DNA from: CAYTES01 sp964436935
Lineage (GTDB): Bacteria; Patescibacteriota; Gracilibacteria; UBA1369; UBA12473
Direction of reading: 5' to 3'
NCBI GenBank assembly: GCA_964436935.1
Contig: CAYTES010000083.1
Span: 1 to 5,165 of the forward strand
Length of the DNA: 5,165 nt
Position numbers and translations under genes: made by a program. Positions 1-5,165 of this stretch are shown one piece after another; the stretch's first letter is position 1, and every line of letters begins with the position of its first letter. The notes beneath the pieces were generated by a model, which worked only from the letters and a program-made list of their open reading frames with translations, was not told the origin of the DNA and ran no database searches.

Positions 1-46
1 GCCCCTTCTAGGGGCTCTCCTCAAACCACGTCTTTTAGGCGTGGTT
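1..46. other. Two adjacent hairpins at the window edge (terminator region or IS200/IS605-like end)
   Basis: Bases 1-15 form a perfect 5-bp stem (GCCCC/GGGGC, loop TTCTA), and the following TCT could extend it with bases outside the window. Bases 24-46 form a second hairpin: AACCACG (24-30) pairs with CGTGGTT (40-46), with three further inner pairs (one T-G wobble) closing on a TTT loop. Neither is followed by a U-run inside the window on either strand, so this is not a textbook terminator for the large minus-strand gene ending at 86. The shape (subterminal hairpins, loop region CTTTTAG) recalls ends of IS200/IS605-type elements, but no transposase or tnpB is visible here. Confidence 0.5.
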
Positions 47-85
47 ATTGATTAAATCATATATTTTAAAAAAGTCAAGTAAAAT

Positions 86-3000
86 TTACTTTTTCACCAA
101 AAGATCCCTCATCGTTTCATCCAAATCATCAATGGTGGAAATCACGATTTTTTTATGCTTGGCTAGTCTCAAGAATTGATAAAAATAGTCTCGATAGACT
201 CTAAATTCAGGATTTTTTACGGGTATTTCTTCTCCGAAATCTTTTTTCAGTCTTGATCGATATTCGGGTGAAACATATTGTTCCAAAATGGTCAGCATTT
301 GACGGTCCAATTCATCCTGCGATCCACCCTCCAGTAATTCCAATTCTTTAAAATGTTCCAGTACCTCAATCATAAAATCGGTAAAACGGCCACTGTCTTT
401 GGTCAGTACAATCGGGACATTATTTTTCATCGCCGCAATGGATTCCGCAATGGTAAAGAGTCCTCCGTTGCCCACCACTAATACACGTGGAGCACCAGCC
501 GCTAAGCGTTGATAAATCAACTCCATATATTCCACATGTGCAAAGTAAGGCGCTTCGGCTCTTCGTTCTCCTTTCCAATTCCACCCGGCTTCAAAAGGGG
601 TCAAAATAGTTTTGAATGGAATCATGGCGTAAGGTTCTCCTTCGGGATTTTTGGTGAGCAACGGGTTGCCGGGATAGTAGGTTTCCCCTCCGGGAGAAAC
701 CGCAAAACATTCCGCCCGTTTATCGGGGGAAAGATGCGAGTGTCGAGCACTGTACTCTAAAAAAGCTTTGGACATATCGGATCCAAAGCCGGATTGTGTC
801 CCCGGAGGAGCGACGTTCGCCGTAAATTCATGCGCCACCGCAATGATTTTTTGAGCCATTTTTGAGCTGGGGGTCTCAACCCCTTCTTGGTAGTCGGTAT
901 TTTTACATCCTCCGGCAAAAGAAATAAGAGGACGGCCCGGAATCAACTCCAGGGCACGAATGGCTTTGGCCTCCATGGCATAGGGGATGTTTTCCGTGCT
1001 TGTATGGACAACCCAGGTTTTCTGTCCACAGGTTGAGAGTTCAGGGTCGTAGCTCCAGTCTTTCAATTGGTCTGCGGGGAATTGATCCATGAAATGGGCA
1101 TCAAAATGAACTTCTTCGCGTTGAATATCTACGGAGAGTCGATCCACAACCTCTTTGGGGTTTCGAGCTGAGAATAGTCGTTTTTCATACTTTTTGAGAA
1201 GAGATTTCATGTGGGTGATATAGTTTTCAATTCTGAAATCGGTTATGGAATCATTGGACAGGTGATCACTTCTCCAAAACGCTTCGTAGTATTCGTTGGT
1301 TTCAGCATAATGTTGGGGAAATTCGGTCAATACGATGGCGTTTAAATCCAGCATGTATTGATTGAGCGTAGAGAGCCATTTTTCTCTGTATTCTGCTCCA
1401 AAGCTGGTCACAAGATGGGCATGTTGAATCGCTTCAATCCGTTCCCGGAAATGCTCGTAGGTCATTATAAACGCTTCCAATCGTTCATAATCCGCCCGGT
1501 CCAGTTTGGGTAAAGCGTCAAAGGTTTCTCGTTGACTTTTAGTGAGCTGTTTATCGGGAGAAATCAAGAGCCGTACAATGCGTCCTTTATAAAGGATTTC
1601 TAAGAAATGATGACGCAACCCCCCGGAGGATTTTCCAAAATCTCCCCGAAAAACCATGAATTCATGTTCAGGAGAATTAGGGGGAATCCCGTGGTCCAAG
1701 ACGCGGGAGAGGATCCGAGCAACATCGTAAGAGCGTGAATCCATGAGTAGGGTTCGTCGCATGTCATAAGCATCCTTTGCAGTTCGGGAGAGTTGATGCG
1801 AAGATCGAGCGGTCGCATCGCTGGAAATGGCAGGAGGTAAAGAATGCATACCATCTTCCACGGTCACTTCTTCTGAAATCATGCGTTGCAAGGTTTCCGC
1901 AATTTGAAGGACCGTCATGATTTTATGGATACGAGAGCCCTCTTCATTCTCCGATTGAGTTGAAAGAAAATAGTCCAAAACCGATTCGGGAATATGGGCT
2001 TTTTCATTAAACATGGCCAGCGGAATGTGAGACGTATGGGGGGAGAGATTCAAAAAAGCAGCAATTTCTGCATGATATAGACTGGGGCAGGAAGGATTTT
2101 TTCTATTTTTGTCGATACAATATTCAAGGGCATTTTCAAAAGAAAAACTGCGAAGGTGATGATGTCTGTCGCAGGCGCGCGTGAAGTTTTTTGCTTTTTT
2201 TTGGTCCAGCATTTTAAATTCCAGGGGGCTGTGATTTCCCTGTGCGCGTTGGAGTCGAATTTCGAGAGCGTTTCCGGGGGAGATCCAGTCGCCTTGGAGC
2301 CAATGATCACAAAGCTCTTCGGTCACATAAGCAAAAGGAATATGGGCATGGAGGGACCCTTCGACAACTTCGGGGCCCGGCAAGTCGATGCGCACTCCTT
2401 CCACGTCAATCGTGACTTGAGATTTATCCAGATTTTTAAGGATTTCCGCTGCGCCTCCCAAGAAAATATGCTTGAGCAGTTGAGAGCGAACATGAAGCAG
2501 TCGTTGTTCATGAAAAATGGATCCCATTCCACAGAGCTGTTTTTTAAAATCGTGTTCGGTACGGCTTTCTTGGGCGGCGCGCAAAAAACCATTGTGAAAT
2601 TGGACTAAATCTTGAAAGGGCACTTTTCGAAAAGCCCCCGTACGGAACACCGCTTCGGGAATATGTCCCATTGTATCTAGGACCGCACTGCCAAGCTCTT
2701 TGGGATTTTGACGAAACAAGGGGCCCACCAGTTCAATCCATTTGGTGATGGGTTTACTGAGGGGGCCTTTCTCGGGAATTTGAGTTTTGCGTGCGGAGAG
2801 TACCGTCGCCACATTGGGTTCAAAGGAGAAAGGGAGCCGAGTGCCCAATTGCTCAAGGCTTATCTTTAGTTTTTCCAGTCGACTTCGGTTCAAAGAAGCT
2901 TCTTTTCCTGAAAGTCGCATCATCTGACGGTCGATGGCCGCCTTGAATCGATTTCGATCTTCTGCGCTAAAGTGCTCAAGAACTTTTAAGGGAAGATCGT

Positions 3001-3769
3001 ATTCGGGGAGTCCTAAAAGCGAATTTTCTCTTAAGAAACGTGGAAGACCCTGTGCGAGTTCACGGGGAATTTCATACGGGGTCAACCATCGTTGTAAAAA
3101 AAGATCGGGTTGTTGTAGAGGGTCAATTCCGTTGTTCCACTGCTCCTGACGGGCGGCCTGTAGGCGGCAGACAATCTGTTCGTGAAGAATGCGTTCATAT
3201 AAGTCTTCCGGAGAGCCCGCAAGACGGGTAAGAGCTTCAGAGACAGGGGGAGTAGTGTAAGCTTTTAAGTCCACTTTTTGGCCTTGGAGAACCGCCTCCA
3301 TTAATCCCAGTAATCGATCGCGTTCAAATAGGTATTCGGGGATCACCATTCCCGGAAGGGTATAGTTGACCGCCACTTCCGCTCCCCTGAGCTCACGACG
3401 AATTTCGCGTCCCGTTTGGCCGCGTAAATGCAAAAAAAGGTCGAATCGGGCGCTCAACGCTTCTATCTCGGATTCTTCTAATTCGTTTTCACCCACTGCG
3501 TAATCCAGAATCGTTTTAGCCTTTTCTAATGTCACAGAGGATTGTTGCCCCTCATGACTCAAGAAATCGCCGGTGATCGCAATGAGTTTTTGAATGAAAG
3601 GAGGCCATTGAGCTTGTTCCAAACGGCCGGCGAAATGCTGAGTATAGTGCTCGACGACAAGTGGAGTGCCCGGCTGATTTTCGGCGGATTCTCCTGTTTT
3701 TAGATTAGAAAAAGCATCAAAATCGTCATGGATGGGTTCCTGTGAAAAAATTTCTTTGAGAACAACCAC
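86..3769 (-). CDS. Giant protein of unknown function with C-terminal SLOG (LSDAT/LOG-like) domain
   Basis: This gene encodes 1227 residues from a GTG start to TAA. An in-frame stop lies 24 nt upstream (3791-3793), so GTG is the only usable early start; no Shine-Dalgarno is visible. The C-terminal part (about residues 945-1140) reads as a SLOG Rossmann-like domain: a first strand ending in Gly-Gly (LISFAGG, 948-954), a Gly/Ser-rich turn PPGTQSGFG (988-996), the strand FAVSPGG (1022-1028), and VLVVGNGGLFTIAE (1096-1109) followed by PIVLTKDSGRFTDF (1119-1132). The latter resembles the 'GG..T...A...P(V/I)(V/L)...GSGR.AD' end of LSDAT/TRPM-type domains. GGLFTIAE also keeps the spacing of the LOG GGxGTxxE motif, with Phe in place of the second-block Gly. 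A helical tail (1141-1227) follows. Residues 1-940 are soluble-looking, mostly helical by composition, with no membrane segment, signal peptide or known catalytic motif; I do not recognise them. SLOG domains bind or cleave nucleotide-derived ligands in known families. A ligand-sensing role here is inference. Confidence 0.9.
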   Translation of the reverse strand: MVVLKEIFSQEPIHDDFDAFSNLKTGESAENQPGTPLVVEHYTQHFAGRLEQAQWPPFIQKLIAITGDFLSHEGQQSSVTLEKAKTILDYAVGENELEESEIEALSARFDLFLHLRGQTGREIRRELRGAEVAVNYTLPGMVIPEYLFERDRLLGLMEAVLQGQKVDLKAYTTPPVSEALTRLAGSPEDLYERILHEQIVCRLQAARQEQWNNGIDPLQQPDLFLQRWLTPYEIPRELAQGLPRFLRENSLLGLPEYDLPLKVLEHFSAEDRNRFKAAIDRQMMRLSGKEASLNRSRLEKLKISLEQLGTRLPFSFEPNVATVLSARKTQIPEKGPLSKPITKWIELVGPLFRQNPKELGSAVLDTMGHIPEAVFRTGAFRKVPFQDLVQFHNGFLRAAQESRTEHDFKKQLCGMGSIFHEQRLLHVRSQLLKHIFLGGAAEILKNLDKSQVTIDVEGVRIDLPGPEVVEGSLHAHIPFAYVTEELCDHWLQGDWISPGNALEIRLQRAQGNHSPLEFKMLDQKKAKNFTRACDRHHHLRSFSFENALEYCIDKNRKNPSCPSLYHAEIAAFLNLSPHTSHIPLAMFNEKAHIPESVLDYFLSTQSENEEGSRIHKIMTVLQIAETLQRMISEEVTVEDGMHSLPPAISSDATARSSHQLSRTAKDAYDMRRTLLMDSRSYDVARILSRVLDHGIPPNSPEHEFMVFRGDFGKSSGGLRHHFLEILYKGRIVRLLISPDKQLTKSQRETFDALPKLDRADYERLEAFIMTYEHFRERIEAIQHAHLVTSFGAEYREKWLSTLNQYMLDLNAIVLTEFPQHYAETNEYYEAFWRSDHLSNDSITDFRIENYITHMKSLLKKYEKRLFSARNPKEVVDRLSVDIQREEVHFDAHFMDQFPADQLKDWSYDPELSTCGQKTWVVHTSTENIPYAMEAKAIRALELIPGRPLISFAGGCKNTDYQEGVETPSSKMAQKIIAVAHEFTANVAPPGTQSGFGSDMSKAFLEYSARHSHLSPDKRAECFAVSPGGETYYPGNPLLTKNPEGEPYAMIPFKTILTPFEAGWNWKGERRAEAPYFAHVEYMELIYQRLAAGAPRVLVVGNGGLFTIAESIAAMKNNVPIVLTKDSGRFTDFMIEVLEHFKELELLEGGSQDELDRQMLTILEQYVSPEYRSRLKKDFGEEIPVKNPEFRVYRDYFYQFLRLAKHKKIVISTIDDLDETMRDLLVKK
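350..937 (-). other. SLOG/LSDAT-like nucleotide-ligand domain within the 1227-residue protein
   Basis: This covers residues about 945-1140. The order of elements fits the SLOG fold: a hydrophobic strand then Gly-Gly (953-954); a helix; the Gly-rich loop GTQSGFGSD (990-998), comparable to the GGTxSGVM loop of LSDAT proteins; the strand FAVSPGG; an insertion of about 65 residues rich in aromatic residues (1030-1090); a strand with GNGG (1100-1103); a helix starting with T1106 and E1109; a strand PIVLT (1119-1123); and a terminal SGR..DF (1126-1132). In LOG enzymes the Glu of GGxGTxxE is catalytic, and E1109 sits at that position. The insertion and the missing second-block Gly argue against a plain LOG phosphoribohydrolase. 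The subfamily call is less certain than the fold. Confidence 0.68.
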
Positions 3770-3806
3770 TTTTAGGGGGACATCATTTTGTTAAATAAAT
3801 CTTTTA

Positions 3807-3835
3807 ATTATACATTAAATAAGGTTAAAAATAAA
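3807..3835 (-). promoter_or_regulatory. Putative promoter of the 1227-residue gene
   Basis: On the minus strand a perfect TATAAT lies at 3812-3807, directly preceded by TG. At a 17-nt spacing the -35 position (3835-3830) reads TTTATT, a weak match to TTGACA. Transcription would begin near 3800, leaving a leader of about 30 nt before the GTG at 3769. The box lies just downstream of the terminator of the preceding gene, so an independent transcript makes sense. The region is A+T-rich, so a chance -10 match is possible. Confidence 0.45.
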
Positions 3836-3852
3836 CTAAAATGCGGAAACTA

Positions 3853-3882
3853 TAAAAAGAGGAGACTGGATAATCTCCTCTT
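3853..3882 (-). terminator. Intrinsic terminator after the 400-residue gene
   Basis: In the minus-strand transcript, AAGAGGAGA (3882-3874) pairs perfectly over 9 bp with TCTCCTCTT (3865-3857) around an 8-nt loop, and the 3' arm runs into further T residues (3856-3853, TTTA). It begins 28 nt after the TGA of the upstream gene. On the plus strand the hairpin is not followed by a T-run, so it acts in one direction. It separates the two genes into different transcription units, apart from any read-through. Confidence 0.8.
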
Positions 3883-3910
3883 CTATATCGTTTTCACGAT
3901 CCTCATGCCA

Positions 3911-5113
3911 TCAATTTTCCTGGCTAGTCTTTCTTCTTTCACGAATGAATCGGTTTTTGGCGCTGAGCATGGGGCCACAAGCTTCTATCGCTCGTGCCGA
4001 CGTTTCCTGGACCAACGTTTCCCACTCTTCGGCTAAGGGATCATTGGCTCGATTGGAAAGTCCCTGAGAAGCAAAGGTGATGTATTTGAGCATAGCCGCT
4101 GCGGCATTTTCCACGTTCACCGTTCCGTCCGCCCCAACACTTGTCGCAGGTACTCCTTTGTTGCGGGATAATGCACTGGCCACATCGATAAAGTGGATTC
4201 TTTTTCCATACAATACCGCGGCATACACGTCATGTTTAAGGGCTTGAGCTCTTCCTCCGGTGGTAATCAAGAAGTCCAGCGTTTGAATATAACGATCGGC
4301 GTATTCATCGCTATCTTTTCCAACAAATACAGAACGTGTGGCATCATCATTGACATACATCAACCATTGAGGACACGAGAAACTAAGAGAAGGGATTTCA
4401 TGGGTCTTTGCAACATTGATCAAGGCCAGATCCACTCCCATACTCGAGCCTCCATCCACCAGTTTTAAATTCAAGCCTTTTCCATTGAGATTCATGAATC
4501 GTTTCCTTAGTCCGGCAATGGTTGCATACAGAAGATCCTCGCAGCCGGCTTCGTATTCGTCCGCTCCCAGTCCCCAATCAGTCCTTTCTTTCACTTTAAG
4601 GCTTGAGTATCCGTTGATAGACATGATGAAACGATCCGGTTCCTCGCCTAGCACTTCTTTGATGGCTCTTTCATACTCATTGGGAAGATAAATTTTGAGT
4701 TTGGAAAAGATTTTTCGATAAATTTGTTCCGCTTCGGGCGCAGTGGGGTTCAAGCATTCTGAGCCATATTCCATCACCTTTTTTTCTCCCTTGGAAAAAC
4801 AGACCACCCGCCCGTCCGGAAGTCGTTCAAGGTATCCATCCTTGCCGATATTTGGAAGTTTTGATAGATCGTTGGAAAGGGGATCCTTCGTTTTATCCGG
4901 GTTATTGACCCAAGTCGTATTGCGATGCGAAAAAATACGAAGATAAATATGGCGTTTAGGATCCTCTTCTTCCGGATTGAGAAGTCGTACATTTTCAAGG
5001 GCATTGAATTCCGTATCATTTCCCGTCACCATCATGGCAACGCTTCCGTCAGGGAGACGGGTCGCAAAACAGCCTTGTTCCAAAGTATCCGGAATTTCAC
5101 GGAGGAGATCCAC
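3911..5113 (-). CDS. Protein with duplicated N-terminal module and C-terminal SLOG/LOG-like domain
   Basis: This gene encodes 400 residues from GTG to TGA. An in-frame TAA at 5135-5137 lies 21 nt upstream of the start, so GTG 5113 is the only early start; no good Shine-Dalgarno precedes it. Residues about 14-62 and 93-137 form a tandem duplication sharing RLPDGxV, LNP and IYxxIFS. Residues about 160-312 look like a Rossmann/SLOG domain: the strand RFIMSINGYS (161-170); a helix; LKLVDGGSSMGVD (216-228), like the Gly-rich GG.xMG loop of LOG/DprA relatives; EIPSLSFSCPQW (239-250); VFVGKDSDEYADRYIQ (262-277); then LDFLITTGGRAQALKHD (279-295) and GKRIHFIDV (303-311), which match the 'D.(L/F)I..GG......A...gk.I..id' end of the fold. 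The LOG catalytic block GGxGTxxE is not present (GGRAQALK instead), so a canonical LOG enzyme is unlikely. A short helical, basic C-terminus follows. No membrane segment or signal peptide is seen. Exact function is unknown; nucleotide-ligand binding is inferred from the fold. Confidence 0.9.
   Translation of the reverse strand: MDLLREIPDTLEQGCFATRLPDGSVAMMVTGNDTEFNALENVRLLNPEEEDPKRHIYLRIFSHRNTTWVNNPDKTKDPLSNDLSKLPNIGKDGYLERLPDGRVVCFSKGEKKVMEYGSECLNPTAPEAEQIYRKIFSKLKIYLPNEYERAIKEVLGEEPDRFIMSINGYSSLKVKERTDWGLGADEYEAGCEDLLYATIAGLRKRFMNLNGKGLNLKLVDGGSSMGVDLALINVAKTHEIPSLSFSCPQWLMYVNDDATRSVFVGKDSDEYADRYIQTLDFLITTGGRAQALKHDVYAAVLYGKRIHFIDVASALSRNKGVPATSVGADGTVNVENAAAAMLKYITFASQGLSNRANDPLAEEWETLVQETSARAIEACGPMLSAKNRFIRERRKTSQEN
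4178..4636 (-). other. SLOG/LOG-like Rossmann domain within the 400-residue protein
   Basis: This covers residues about 160-312. Diagnostic points are D220-G-G-S-S-M-G-V-D228 after a hydrophobic strand, a later strand ending FLITTGGRAQ (281-290) with A291 and D295 in the following helix, and the closing strand RIHFIDV (305-311). The first strand lacks the usual Gly-Gly and has N167-G168 instead. The divergent motifs suggest a binding or otherwise specialised member. A plain Rossmann domain of another superfamily is the main alternative. Confidence 0.58.
4703..5074 (-). repeat. Tandem internal duplication (two ~50-residue modules) in the 400-residue protein
   Basis: Copy 1 (residues about 14-62, bases 5074-4928) and copy 2 (residues about 93-137, bases 4837-4703) share the same ordered motifs: G(C/Y)..., RLPDG(S/R)V, a hydrophobic strand, a Gly-(N/E) turn, LNP, then IY.(R/K)IFS. 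The copies are separated by a charged linker of about 30 residues. The nucleotide sequences are clearly diverged, so this is an old domain duplication and not a recent DNA repeat. The RLPDGxV turn suggests a small beta-rich module. Confidence 0.7.
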
Positions 5114-5133
5114 TAGTGTCCCGTTAAGTTTTG

Positions 5134-5161
5134 ATTAAAAAAGGATTTCAGGAATAGGCAA
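5134..5161 (-). promoter_or_regulatory. Possible sigma70-type promoter of the 400-residue gene
   Basis: On the minus strand TTGCCT (5161-5156) and TTTAAT (5139-5134) are 16 nt apart, matching 4/6 and 5/6 of the consensus boxes. Transcription would begin near 5127, giving a leader of only about 14 nt before the GTG. That would fit the lack of a Shine-Dalgarno. The window ends at 5165, so an upstream co-transcribed gene cannot be excluded. Confidence 0.33.
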
Positions 5162-5165
5162 AGCG

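Noticed and set aside
2156..2608. 150-codon open frame on the plus strand
   Set aside because: It lies wholly antisense to the 1227-residue gene. Its translation has no coherent domain pattern, while the minus-strand protein runs unbroken through the region. The other short frames on both strands inside the two genes are rejected for the same reason.
3840..3913. Read-through of the TGA (recoded UGA as in some Gracilibacteria), which would stay open for about 24 more codons to a TAG
   Set aside because: The read-through would pass through the intrinsic terminator, and the extension shows no domain-like pattern. TGA as a true stop is simpler.
3788..4036. 82-codon plus-strand frame spanning the intergenic region, with a hydrophobic stretch that looks like a small membrane protein
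   Set aside because: It overlaps the minus-strand terminator, the promoter region and the 3' end of the 400-residue gene, has no ribosome binding site, and its hydrophobic segment derives from T-rich non-coding sequence.
4178..4636. Assignment of the 400-residue protein as a LOG phosphoribohydrolase or lysine-decarboxylase-like enzyme
   Set aside because: The family's GGxGTxxE catalytic block is absent (GGRAQALK instead) and the first strand lacks the usual Gly-Gly, so only a fold-level call is supported.
1..5165. Defence-effector signatures (TIR, SIR2, HNH, PD-(D/E)XK, HEPN, pore-forming helices), CRISPR repeats or tRNA genes
   Set aside because: I looked for these in both proteins and in the non-coding stretches and saw no convincing match.

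Overview
The window is densely coding on the minus strand. It holds two large genes in the same orientation and a 141-bp intergenic region between them. Base composition is moderate (somewhat below 50% GC by eye). Both genes appear to start at GTG with no convincing Shine-Dalgarno sequence, and both read as intact under the standard bacterial code. I see no taxonomic marker gene. Weak SD use, very large orphan proteins and no recognisable neighbours would fit an uncultivated bacterial lineage (a Patescibacteria-type genome is one possibility), but this is an impression and not a classification.

Layout in transcription order, right to left. At 5113-3911 is a 400-residue protein with a duplicated N-terminal module of about 50 residues and a C-terminal Rossmann-like domain resembling the SLOG/LOG nucleotide-ligand superfamily. 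A possible sigma70-type promoter lies just upstream, and a clear intrinsic terminator (9-bp stem plus U-run) follows it at 3853-3882. A TATAAT box at 3807-3812 is then positioned to start a second transcript. At 3769-86 is a 1227-residue protein. Its first ~940 residues match no family I recognise, and its last ~280 residues contain a fairly convincing SLOG domain of the LSDAT/TRPM-type/LOG-like group. Beyond its stop, the first 85 bases are non-coding and hold two hairpins, either a terminator region or the end of a neighbouring IS200/IS605-like element.

The most notable point is the pairing: two adjacent, dissimilar proteins that both carry a SLOG-like fold. In characterised families this fold binds or hydrolyses nucleotide-derived molecules (LOG phosphoribohydrolases, ThsA of Thoeris, the TRPM2 N-terminus). 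The large unassigned N-terminal part of the 1227-residue protein is therefore a candidate effector or scaffold region, and the two genes could form a small nucleotide-signal-responsive module. The fold assignments rest on motifs read by eye. The system-level idea is inference. No nuclease, TIR, SIR2, helicase or membrane-pore signature was visible in either protein.
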